Positions 7,063 to 14,599 of a stretch of 36,927 bases of DNA are shown here, in pieces (positions within the stretch are counted from its first letter, which is position 1; each line of letters starts with the position of its first letter). The translations under genes and the position numbers were made by a program. Location of the stretch: assembly GCA_947625335.1 (NCBI GenBank), contig CANQNY010000008.1:1-36927 (forward strand), in the 5' to 3' direction. Origin of the DNA: an uncultured Clostridia bacterium. Lineage in GTDB: Bacteria > Bacillota > Clostridia > Oscillospirales > Ruminococcaceae. Below the pieces are notes generated by a model. That model ran no database searches. It was not told the origin of the DNA and was given only the letters and a program-made list of their open reading frames with translations.

Positions 7063-7569
7063 TTATCCGATATTCCTGTGATACTCGCAAATCTCCGCAA
7101 CGGTGTCCTCGGCGGATTTTCCCATGCAATCCACCGTTATATCCGCATACTCGGAATAAAGCTCTGCGCGGCGGCGAAAAACGTCCTCTATGCTGTCGCC
7201 GGGGCGCATTGCAATGCCGCGCGTCTTGATATTCGACAGCCGTTTTTCAAGCTCCTCCGTCGACAAAGACAGATAATACACCACCCCGTGTTTTTTGAGG
7301 TGGAGCATTGCCTCCCTGCTGTAAACCGCGCTGCCGCCCGTCGCGATAACGGCGTTTTCGGAGTCCTCAACCGAGCAGATTGCGCGTTCCTCCGCAATGC
7401 AAAACGCATCCAGCCCTGAATTGTCGATTATCTGCTGCAGCAGCTTTCCCGTGGTCTGCTGAATTATAAGGTCGGTGTCGACAAACGTAAAACCCAGCGT
7501 TTTCGCCGTAAGCACGCCGATTGTCGACTTCCCCACCGCGGGCATTCCGATAAGTACGATATTTTTCAT
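7063..7569 (-). CDS. Shikimate-kinase-like P-loop kinase with altered substrate site
   Basis: 168 residues, the usual length of AroK. Walker A is GMPAVGKST (8-16), DTD is at 31-33, and the lid-to-C-terminal region RRRAELY (132-138) keeps the shikimate-binding Arg of the RAxLY motif. Two other shikimate contacts differ from true AroK: the FRxxE motif reads FCIAE, with Cys57 in place of the conserved Arg, and the GGG motif reads GGS (78-80). The lid reads TRGIAMRP instead of RPLL. The fold assignment is firm; shikimate as substrate is doubtful, and a different small-molecule kinase is plausible. Its ATG overlaps the tsaD stop by one base (TAATG), so translation is probably coupled. No other aro gene is nearby. 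Confidence 0.8.
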   Translation of the reverse strand: MKNIVLIGMPAVGKSTIGVLTAKTLGFTFVDTDLIIQQTTGKLLQQIIDNSGLDAFCIAEERAICSVEDSENAVIATGGSAVYSREAMLHLKKHGVVYYLSLSTEELEKRLSNIKTRGIAMRPGDSIEDVFRRRAELYSEYADITVDCMGKSAEDTVAEICEYHRNIG

Positions 7570-8582
7570 TAGTAAACCACCTTGCCAAGATTCATAGTAG
7601 CGTAGGCGTTAAGGCTCTCGTCCGCCGTATGCCCCGCCATAAACTCATAATACCCCTGCGCGCCTACCATCGCCGCATTGTCCCCGCAAAGAGATTTCGG
7701 CGGCAAAAACAGCTCAAGCCCCCGCTCGTCCGCCGCTTTTGTGAGCATATCTCTAAGTCCCCCGTTTGCGGCAACTCCCCCCGCGGCGGCGATTTTTTTG
7801 CAGCCTCTCTCGCTTACCGCCGACAGGAATTTATCCGTCAGCATTTCGCATATAGTTTTCTGAACGCTTGCCGCAAGGCTGTTTATATCAAGCTGTTCTC
7901 CCTTTTGCTCGGCGTTGTGGACAAGGTTCACCACCGCCGTTTTAAGTCCCGAAAAGCTGAAATCATACGGGTTTTGGGTGTGCGGTTTCGGCAGCTTGTA
8001 CTTCGACGCGTCGCCCTGCTTTGAGGCGTTGTCGATATAAATTCCCCCCGGATACGGAAAACCCATAGCCCGCGCCGATTTGTCAAACGCCTCTCCAGCT
8101 GCGTCGTCGATTGTGCGCCCTATTACCTCAAATTCGGTGTAGCTTTTAACCTCCACAATATGGGAATGTCCTCCCGACACGACAAGGCACATATACGGCG
8201 GGGAAAGTTCGGGGTAGGCTAAATAATTCGCGGCAATATGCCCGCGGATATGATGCACGGGAATAAGCGGCTTATTAAGCGAAAAAGCAAGCCCTTTCGC
8301 GAAATTCACCCCCACCAGCAGCGCGCCTATAAGCCCCGGCGCGAACGTCACCGCCACCGCGTCAACGTCCGCGGAGGTCATTCCCGCCTTTTCGAGAGCC
8401 TCCGATACCACCGCGGAAATGCTCTCGCAATGCCGCCGAGACGCTATTTCGGGGACAACTCCCCCGTAAAGCTTATGCTCCTCTATCTGCGTTGCGACAA
8501 CGGAGGAAATAATTTCCCGTCCGTCCCGCACGACCGCCGCGGCGGTTTCGTCGCAGGAGCTTTCTATAGCAAGAATATCCAT
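7569..8582 (-). CDS. tsaD: tRNA t6A37 threonylcarbamoyltransferase TsaD
   Basis: 337 residues, normal TsaD (Kae1/Gcp) length. It transfers threonylcarbamoyl from TC-AMP to A37 of ANN-decoding tRNAs together with TsaB and TsaE, which are not in this window. Visible hallmarks are the ASKHA N-terminus ILAIESSCDETAAAVV, the metal-binding motif HIRGHIAANY (HxxxH), VVSGGHSHIV, and DDAAGEAFDKSARAMG. The start is set at ATG 8582, five bases after GGAG; a longer frame to 8636 would overlap the preceding gene and adds residues unlike the family. It overlaps the downstream kinase gene by one base. Its product's substrate class links it to mtaB at the window start, which modifies t6A further. Confidence 0.96.
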   Translation of the reverse strand: MDILAIESSCDETAAAVVRDGREIISSVVATQIEEHKLYGGVVPEIASRRHCESISAVVSEALEKAGMTSADVDAVAVTFAPGLIGALLVGVNFAKGLAFSLNKPLIPVHHIRGHIAANYLAYPELSPPYMCLVVSGGHSHIVEVKSYTEFEVIGRTIDDAAGEAFDKSARAMGFPYPGGIYIDNASKQGDASKYKLPKPHTQNPYDFSFSGLKTAVVNLVHNAEQKGEQLDINSLAASVQKTICEMLTDKFLSAVSERGCKKIAAAGGVAANGGLRDMLTKAADERGLELFLPPKSLCGDNAAMVGAQGYYEFMAGHTADESLNAYATMNLGKVVY

Positions 8583-8598
8583 ATCTTCTCCGTAAATA

Positions 8599-9306
8599 TT
8601 ATTTATAGTCGGGTTTGCGCGAGGTGATAAACTCAATCGCGCGCTCTATCGAGTTGCGGACGTGTTCCATTTCCTCGTTGTGGAGCATTTTGGCGTTTCG
8701 GTAGTCAAAGCTGTCGCAAAACTGTGCCACATCGTCGTTCAACGCCTTGAGGTAATCCCCCGCGAGTTTGTCCGTAGCCTCGTAAAACGCCTTTAAATCG
8801 TCTTTTTTCAGAAACTGCTCGGCTTTGGTCATAAGCAGGTTGTAATGCGGGATACAAATATATTCCTGCTCGGAATACAGCTTTCTGAAGCCCTCGTCCA
8901 CCTTGAACATCTTGTAAAACGTCTCCAACATATGCGACACGCCCCACTCCACCTTCGAGCAGACAAAGCAGGTTTTTTCGATTTCGGAGCTTTTTTTGAG
9001 CTTTGCGTCCTTTTTCGTGAAAATCGTTTCCTTTTTCTCGAAGATCTCCGAGCGAATCTCGGCAAGTCTTGTGTTTAACATAAGTCCGAGAGATAAGCGG
9101 TTGTTCTGCTTTAAAAGCAGGTTGAAGTGCCTGTGACAGAAACCCAGAGCGTTTGTTTCTATCCGCACATCGGGCTCCATCATCGCCGCGCCCATAATAT
9201 ACTCGCTTATGTGATCCTCCACGGTGTTCCGCATAGCGCAAATCGGACAGCCGCACTTCGGCTCGAACACCTCGTTTACCGGAATGGTGAGTATGCTTTC
9301 CCTCAT
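8599..9306 (-). CDS. DUF6062-family protein with duplicated Cys/His motif
   Basis: 235 residues, soluble, mainly helical. I recognise the DUF6062 family (EPKCGCPICAM near the start, MMEPDVRIETNALGFCHRHF), common in Clostridia and uncharacterised. Two copies of the same pattern are visible. C20-x2-C23 is followed 34 residues later by C57-x2-H60-FNLLL, and C113-x2-C116 is followed 35 residues later by C151-x2-H154-YNLLM. This suggests an internal duplication with two metal sites (inference). The start at 9306 follows GGGAGGCAGG. It is first in the leftward operon, 16 nt before tsaD, behind a promoter at 9387-9415. Confidence 0.82.
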   Translation of the reverse strand: MRESILTIPVNEVFEPKCGCPICAMRNTVEDHISEYIMGAAMMEPDVRIETNALGFCHRHFNLLLKQNNRLSLGLMLNTRLAEIRSEIFEKKETIFTKKDAKLKKSSEIEKTCFVCSKVEWGVSHMLETFYKMFKVDEGFRKLYSEQEYICIPHYNLLMTKAEQFLKKDDLKAFYEATDKLAGDYLKALNDDVAQFCDSFDYRNAKMLHNEEMEHVRNSIERAIEFITSRKPDYK

Positions 9307-9370
9307 TTTTCCTGCCTCCCGCCTAAATTTGAAATTTATGTACAAATTTGATGAAATTTTCGCAAACAAC

Positions 9371-9399
9371 TTGAAATCTTATTTATATTGTATTATAAT
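9371..9399 (+). promoter_or_regulatory. Sigma-A promoter for ogg
   Basis: TTGAAA (9371-9376), 17 bases, TATAAT (9394-9399). It interleaves with the leftward promoter at 9387-9415. Confidence 0.7.
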
Positions 9400-9415
9400 T
9401 AAAGTAAATAATCAA
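9387..9415 (-). promoter_or_regulatory. Sigma-A promoter for the DUF6062-tsaD operon
   Basis: On the minus strand, TTGATT (9415-9410), 17 bases, TACAAT (9392-9387). Its -10 lies directly beside the -10 of the rightward ogg promoter, so the two cannot be occupied by polymerase at once. Confidence 0.55.
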
Positions 9416-9432
9416 GGGGTTTTTGAAAAATA

Positions 9433-10254
9433 ATGAAATTAAACATAAAAAAATCCGAATTTGACCTCGCGAAAACGTTTACCTGCGGTCAATGTTTCCG
9501 CTGGAAAGAGTTGGAAAACGGCTCGTTTGCGGGAATTGTCCGAAAACGGAGGCTGGTTCTGACCCAAAACGGCGATGAAATAACGATTGACGGTATTGAG
9601 GACGGGGAATTCCCCGAATGGGAGGATTATTTCGACCTTAAAACCGATTATTCGGCGTACATAAGGCGGTTTTCCGAGGACAAAACGCTGCGCGCCGCCT
9701 GCGAAAGCTCCGCGGGGATAAGAATTCTGCGGCAGGAGCCGTTTGAGACGCTGTTAAGCTTTATCATCTCCCAAAACAACAATATTCCGCGAATAACGGG
9801 CATAATCGAGCGTTTTTGCGAGAATTTCGGCGAAAAAACAGACGGCGGTTTCGCTTTCCCGACAGCGGAAAGTTTACGCGGTATAACGCCCGATGACCTC
9901 GCGCCGCTTAGGGCGGGCTTTCGCGCGAAATACCTCGTTGACGCGATTGAAAAAGTGAATTCCGGGGAAGTTGACCTTTCCGAGCTTTGCGGGCTTTCGA
10001 CGGAGGAAGCGCGGGAGCGGCTAAAACTTATCAAGGGCGTGGGAGATAAGGTCGCGGACTGCGTGCTGCTGTTCGCGTACCGAAAGACCGACGCTTTCCC
10101 GAAAGACGTATGGGTAAAGCGCGTTTTGGCGGAATTTTACCCGAACGGATTGCCTGAATGCGTAAAAGGCGCGGAGGGCGTCGCCCAGCAGTTTTTGTTC
10201 GATTATGTCAGAAACCGCGGAGGGTTGACGACGGATTGTATAAATTTAACTTGA
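9433..10254 (+). CDS. ogg: 8-oxoguanine DNA glycosylase/AP lyase, OGG1 type
   Basis: 273 residues. The N-terminal OGG_N domain (TFTCGQCFRW, about 15-24) is followed by the HhH-GPD glycosylase domain (about 105-270). The helix-hairpin-helix reads LIKGVGDKVADCV with the catalytic lysine K206, and the conserved aspartate D225 lies in PKDVW; the K-to-D spacing of 19 equals that of human OGG1 (K249/D268). It removes 8-oxoG opposite C and nicks the strand. The Shine-Dalgarno site is weak (AAGGGG, about 12 bases from the ATG). The downstream zinc-ribbon gene begins 20 nt after its stop, so the two are probably co-transcribed. OGG1-type rather than MutM-type enzymes occur in a subset of Clostridia. 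Confidence 0.92.
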   Translation: MKLNIKKSEFDLAKTFTCGQCFRWKELENGSFAGIVRKRRLVLTQNGDEITIDGIEDGEFPEWEDYFDLKTDYSAYIRRFSEDKTLRAACESSAGIRILRQEPFETLLSFIISQNNNIPRITGIIERFCENFGEKTDGGFAFPTAESLRGITPDDLAPLRAGFRAKYLVDAIEKVNSGEVDLSELCGLSTEEARERLKLIKGVGDKVADCVLLFAYRKTDAFPKDVWVKRVLAEFYPNGLPECVKGAEGVAQQFLFDYVRNRGGLTTDCINLT

Positions 10255-10274
10255 GATAAGAAAGGAATTTGATT

Positions 10275-10847
10275 ATGTTTTGTGTAAACTGCGGTAAAGA
10301 AATTGCAAGCGACGCGAGATTTTGCAGCTATTGCGGCGCGCCCGTGAAAGACGTTATCGTGAGGTCGCCCGCTCCCGAACCTCAAAAAGAGGCGTTTGCG
10401 GAAAACGAGACGCTGCCGCCTGAGCAGGCTGTTTCGGAGAATACAGTTTTGACTTCCGAGCAGACTGACCCCCAAAACGCCGTTTTTGAAGAACAGCCGA
10501 ACGATGTCCCCCGAAATACTCCTTTAGAGGAGGGAACGCCGCTCCCCATGCCGAATGATATCCCGACTTCGGGTGTGGGAACATCTTCGTCTGCGGAGCT
10601 TTCCGCGCCCGCTAATGCGAATATTCCGAATACCCCGATTACTCCTAATTCCCCGAATACCGAAAATACAAACGCCGCCCCCGCAGCCTTTGCTGCGACT
10701 ACTGCACCTGCTGCGCCTGGTGCTCCTGCTCCCGAAAAACCCGAAAGACGGTTCACCCTCGGGCACATTTTCATCTGCCTTGCGGCGGTGGCAGTTATGG
10801 CTATAACGGCGGGAGTTTTCGCGGGGTTGTATTTCTCCGTTGTTTAG
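10275..10847 (+). CDS. Zinc-ribbon protein with C-terminal membrane anchor
   Basis: 190 residues. A single zinc ribbon (C3/C6/C17/C20, FCVNCGKEI and FCSYCGAPV) is joined by a disordered Pro/Glu/Asn/Thr/Ala-rich linker (about 25-155, with TPIT/NSPN-type repeats) to one membrane segment at the extreme C-terminus (about 163-187). Only a few residues can lie outside, so it is tail-anchored with its ribbon in the cytoplasm. Function is unknown. Start at ATG 10275, eight bases after AAAGGAA; the in-frame TTG at 10269 is not needed. It shares its N-terminal pattern with the proteins at 2827 and 10995. Confidence 0.78.
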   Translation: MFCVNCGKEIASDARFCSYCGAPVKDVIVRSPAPEPQKEAFAENETLPPEQAVSENTVLTSEQTDPQNAVFEEQPNDVPRNTPLEEGTPLPMPNDIPTSGVGTSSSAELSAPANANIPNTPITPNSPNTENTNAAPAAFAATTAPAAPGAPAPEKPERRFTLGHIFICLAAVAVMAITAGVFAGLYFSVV

Positions 10848-10864
10848 CACAAAATAGAACGCTC

Positions 10865-10879
10865 GGTTTGGTTCAAACC
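10865..10879 (+). terminator. Weak hairpin after the zinc-ribbon gene
   Basis: GGTTTG, loop GTT, CAAACC, then ACAATTTTG. The stem is short and the T run interrupted, so termination is uncertain. Confidence 0.3.
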
Positions 10880-10900
10880 TACAATTTTGTTTCCAATCGA

Positions 10901-10929
10901 TTGACAAAGAGACGTTTTTATAGTATAAT
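10901..10929 (+). promoter_or_regulatory. Consensus sigma-A promoter
   Basis: TTGACA (10901-10906), 17 bases, TATAAT (10924-10929). It drives the triple zinc-ribbon gene at 10995, leaving about 60 nt of leader. Confidence 0.85.
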
Positions 10930-10994
10930 AGAATTTAACCACTAAGTATTTTTTAGTATTTTGCGGTTATTTTTCAGACAAGGGGTAAATGCAT

Positions 10995-13886
10995 ATGTTT
11001 TGCGAAAATTGCGGAAAAAAACTGATAAGAGGCTATTCGTTTTGTATGGAATGCGGTTCGCCCATTCCCGCTAACGCGTTTGACGAGGACGACGACAACG
11101 AAAAGCCTGTTTCCGAGGAGAACGAAACCGTCGGCGAACAGCTTGCCGCAGGCGAGGAAAGCCAAAACGACGCCGAAAACGCCGAGGAAACTCTTGTATT
11201 CTGTCCCAACTGCGGAATGCATATGCAGAAAAACCCGAATAAATGCGATAAATGCGGAATGATACTCACCGATACCCCGCAGGGCGGCATGCTGTCCAAC
11301 GGGAGCGGAGTTCCGCCGATAAACACAAATCCCATCGATTTCGGCGGGTTTGGCGGAATTTCCGACAACGACGCGGCGAGAATTGACAACTTCGTCGGCG
11401 GGGGAATTCCCGCGTTCAACGATAACGCAAATTCCGCGGATATGTTCTCGAATAAGGGCATTTCCGAGGAAGATATGAATACCCTTACCGCCCAGCTTGA
11501 AAGCTTTAAGGCGTCCGACAACGAAATGCCGTCGATTGACGTTCCCGTGCGGCAAAACACGGTTCGTCAGAAAGAGCCGAAAAGGGGCGAGGAACGCAAA
11601 ATGGAGAATTTCTCCATGGGCGAAACCGACGGCGAGGAGGAAATTATTTCCGCGAACGCCGTTCCCGTTATCGAGGGTTGTTCTATGGACGAAGACCCGT
11701 CCGCGGACATTTCGCTTGATCCGTATAAGTTCTTGAATAATTCGATGGAGGATATGACAGAGCCTCCCGCCGAGGAGAAAATACCCGAACCTGTCGCGCC
11801 TGTGGTGGAGAGTGTTCAGCCCGAGCCGATTGCTCCCGTGCCCGAACCTATAACTCCTCCCGTAGAGGAGATTGCTCCCATTCCGGAGCCTGTTGCTCCT
11901 ATTGTAGAGAATATTGAACCCGAGCCTATAACTCCCGTGCCAGAACCTGTTGCTCCTGTTGTGGAGAACATTCAGCCCGAGACTATCGCTCCTGTTCCCG
12001 AACCGATTGCTCCGACTGTGGAGGAAATTGCTCCCGCTGTGGAAAAAGTTGACGAAAAGGCAAAGGTTGACGATTTTATTCCCGAAGAAGTAGGATTTAT
12101 TGCGGAAACCGCTCCGTTTGTTGCGGAAACCCCCGCCGAGCCGAAACCCGTGAATAACACGGTCAACACGGCAAATGCTGAAAATACGGAAAAAACCGAA
12201 AATACAGAGAATACGGCGGCTATGGCGGCAGTCGGAGCAGCGGCAACTGCGGCAGGAATTGCTGCGGTTGGCGTTGCCGCAACCGCTGCGGCTGCGCCAA
12301 AAACCGAAAGTTCTCAAAAAACCGCAGGCGGACTTCCCGAACCGCTCGATATTAAGCCCCCTGTTTCGGATAAGCCCGAACAGCCCGCGCAGCCTGCCCA
12401 AACGGCACAATTGCGCCGTCCGAGCGACGTTATCCCGCCAAAGACCGAGGACGATACGCCCAAGGGCAAGTTGGTTTACTGCCGAACCTGCGGTCAGGAT
12501 ATGTACGATACCGAAAAGGTGTGCAAGAACTGCGGCGCGCCGTATAAGGGCGCGTACGTCCCGCCGAAACACGCTCCTTCAAGGGAAGTTAAAAAGCCCA
12601 AAGAGCCTATAAAGCTGTTTGGGAAAATTCCGCTGCCGACAGCTATCGGCGCGGCGGTGGTGATAGTCGGGATAATCGTTTTGCTTATTGCAGTTAAATC
12701 GAATAAGCCCGCTGTTCCCGTTGTCAATCCGAACAGCAGCTCTTCCTCGGCGAAATCGTCGTCGGTAAGCACGGTAAGCACGCCCGATAACTCTTCCGCT
12801 CCCGCGTCTACCGATACAAATTCCACCGAAACCGGAAATTCCGAGCCTGAAAGCTCAGTTCCCGAGTCGTCGGAAACTCCCGTTTCTTCGTCGGAGAATT
12901 CTTCTTCGACGGCAGTTTCCTCGTCAAAGCCCGCTGTTTCGTCAAAGCCTGCGTCTTCGTCAAAGCCGGCATCTTCATCGAAACCTGCGTCCTCGTCGAG
13001 ACCCGCGTCTTCGTCAAAACCGTCCGGGCAGACAGGCACGGGGACTGTGCAGTCGCTTGAGGCGGACCGTGTAAATATTATGAACGCGGCAGTCGCTATT
13101 GCGGGTGAAGTCGGGAAATTGGACGCGTTCTCAAAGAGAACATATTGCGTTGTCAAAAACTCCGGAAAGAGCAATACTGCCGCAAGAAACGATTTTTACA
13201 GCAGCACTTTCGGCAAGTCGTTCCTCAATTCCTTAAGCAGCGGAAATTCGTCGGTAAATTCCCTTATGAAATCCGCAAATCCCAAGAATTCCTCGCTGAA
13301 CTCGATGTACAACGCGCTTAACACGGCGTATTCGACCTACATGAAATATTATAATTTCATCAAGTCGCCAAGCGGTACAAACGACGCTTTCAACAGCACC
13401 TGCAAAGGCTATTTCAGCACTTTTGAAAACAATATACGCGGTTTGACCCTTACTAAATTTATGACAAGCGCGTATAGCGCAGCCGACCGCGACAACACAT
13501 ATGCCTCGATGATGAAAACCGCGGCGAAATCCATAAGGACCTCGATCGCCTCGCTTAATATTGTTCGCACGGACGTTACAAAGCTCGGCAGCAACTACAA
13601 AAAATCCGTTGAGGCAACAATCGGCAAAAACGCGACAAATGTGGCAAACGCTGCGGCGCAGACAATGCGCGTTCGCGCGTATCAGCTGATGCTTTCGGGC
13701 ACGTCTACTTCCTACAGCAACTACTTAACGAACCTTGCAAACGGTTATACCGCGCTTTGGGACTGCGTGACGATAATTTCGTCCGCTGAAAATTACACGC
13801 TCTCGGAATTTTCCGATGGAACGAATTCCGATATACTTAACGCAACCACGGCGGCAAACCGCATTGCAAACGTTCTCGGAGAATAA
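10995..13886 (+). CDS. Triple zinc-ribbon membrane protein with helical ectodomain
   Basis: 963 residues. Zinc ribbons lie at C3/C6/C17/C20, C70/C73/C84/C87 and C496/C499/C510/C513. Between the second and third are a disordered acidic region, a Pro/Val/Glu repeat (about 258-352, units like EPVAPVVE and EPIAPVPE) and an Ala-rich stretch. A membrane segment (about 538-560, AAVVIVGIIVLLIAV) is followed by a Ser/Thr-rich wall-spanning linker with PASSSK repeats (about 575-680) and a helical domain of roughly 280 residues outside the cell. The last domain is not recognised. ATG 10995 is preferred to 10989 because of spacing from AAGGGG and agreement with the MFC start of its paralogue. It is transcribed alone between a consensus promoter and a terminator. 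Confidence 0.78.
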   Translation: MFCENCGKKLIRGYSFCMECGSPIPANAFDEDDDNEKPVSEENETVGEQLAAGEESQNDAENAEETLVFCPNCGMHMQKNPNKCDKCGMILTDTPQGGMLSNGSGVPPINTNPIDFGGFGGISDNDAARIDNFVGGGIPAFNDNANSADMFSNKGISEEDMNTLTAQLESFKASDNEMPSIDVPVRQNTVRQKEPKRGEERKMENFSMGETDGEEEIISANAVPVIEGCSMDEDPSADISLDPYKFLNNSMEDMTEPPAEEKIPEPVAPVVESVQPEPIAPVPEPITPPVEEIAPIPEPVAPIVENIEPEPITPVPEPVAPVVENIQPETIAPVPEPIAPTVEEIAPAVEKVDEKAKVDDFIPEEVGFIAETAPFVAETPAEPKPVNNTVNTANAENTEKTENTENTAAMAAVGAAATAAGIAAVGVAATAAAAPKTESSQKTAGGLPEPLDIKPPVSDKPEQPAQPAQTAQLRRPSDVIPPKTEDDTPKGKLVYCRTCGQDMYDTEKVCKNCGAPYKGAYVPPKHAPSREVKKPKEPIKLFGKIPLPTAIGAAVVIVGIIVLLIAVKSNKPAVPVVNPNSSSSSAKSSSVSTVSTPDNSSAPASTDTNSTETGNSEPESSVPESSETPVSSSENSSSTAVSSSKPAVSSKPASSSKPASSSKPASSSRPASSSKPSGQTGTGTVQSLEADRVNIMNAAVAIAGEVGKLDAFSKRTYCVVKNSGKSNTAARNDFYSSTFGKSFLNSLSSGNSSVNSLMKSANPKNSSLNSMYNALNTAYSTYMKYYNFIKSPSGTNDAFNSTCKGYFSTFENNIRGLTLTKFMTSAYSAADRDNTYASMMKTAAKSIRTSIASLNIVRTDVTKLGSNYKKSVEATIGKNATNVANAAAQTMRVRAYQLMLSGTSTSYSNYLTNLANGYTALWDCVTIISSAENYTLSEFSDGTNSDILNATTAANRIANVLGE

Positions 13887-13898
13887 TCGACAATAAAA

Positions 13899-13940
13899 AC
13901 CCGCGAAGGCTTAGTTGCTTTCGCGGGTATTTTTATTTTT
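13899..13940. terminator. Bidirectional terminator between the zinc-ribbon gene and nth
   Basis: ACCCGCGAAGGC pairs with GCTTTCGCGGGT (one G-U) around TTAGTT, followed by ATTTTTATTTTTT on the plus strand and TTTTTATTG on the minus strand. Confidence 0.88.
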
Positions 13941-14595
13941 TCGGCTCGGACAACTTTTTGTATTCCGCGCATACGCCTTTAAGCGAACAGCGTTCGCAGG
14001 CGGGATTTCTCGCGGAGCAGACAAGCCGCCCGTGCCACACCAAACGGTGACAGAAATTAAGTCCCTCGTCGTCGGGAATTACCTCGCGGAGCTGTTTTTC
14101 AACGCTTATGGCATCTTTGCCGCTTGAAAGTCCCAGTCTTCCCGAAAGTCGTATAACATGCGTGTCGCAGACCATCGCCGACTTCCCGTACAAATCTCCC
14201 GCAACGAGATTTGCTGTCTTTCGACCCACTCCGGGGAGCTTTACAAGCTCTTCTATCGTGTCGGGGACAACGCCCTTGTAAACGTCGCGCAATACCCTTG
14301 ACATCTCGACAATATCCTTAGCCTTTGTGTGATACAGCCCGCAGGACTTTATGTACTCCTCTACTTCGGACACTTCCGCGTTCGCAAAAGCGTCTATATC
14401 GGGAAACCGCCGAAACAGCGCGGGAGTGACCATATTCACGCGCTTGTCGGTGCATTGCGCCGAAAGCCGCGTCGCTATAAGCAGTTCGTGCGGCTTGGAG
14501 TAGACGAGAGCGCATTTTACATCGGGGTATTCGAGTTTCAAAAGCTCGATTATTTTCAAAGCCTTTTCCTGCTTTTTCTTTAAACCGCTTTTCAA
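13933..14595 (-). CDS. nth: Endonuclease III (DNA glycosylase/AP lyase)
   Basis: 220 residues, standard Nth length. It excises oxidised pyrimidines in base-excision repair. The helix-hairpin-helix LPGVGRKTANLV carries the catalytic lysine K126. The conserved aspartate D144 is in CDTHVIRLSGRLGL. The C-terminal 4Fe-4S loop is intact as C193-x6-C200-x2-C203-x5-C209. The start is a TTG at 14595, four bases after the corC-like stop, with AGAGGG upstream; no ATG fits the family's N-terminus. It is the last gene of the leftward run from 17348. Confidence 0.95.
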   Translation of the reverse strand: MKSGLKKKQEKALKIIELLKLEYPDVKCALVYSKPHELLIATRLSAQCTDKRVNMVTPALFRRFPDIDAFANAEVSEVEEYIKSCGLYHTKAKDIVEMSRVLRDVYKGVVPDTIEELVKLPGVGRKTANLVAGDLYGKSAMVCDTHVIRLSGRLGLSSGKDAISVEKQLREVIPDDEGLNFCHRLVWHGRLVCSARNPACERCSLKGVCAEYKKLSEPKK

Positions 14596-14599
14596 AAGT

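Noticed and set aside
10974-12572. Long open frame on the minus strand (532 codons)
   Set aside because: It is antisense to the zinc-ribbon gene, has Arg/Asn/Ser-rich low-complexity sequence that mirrors the Pro/Val/Glu repeats, and lacks a ribosome site or family match.
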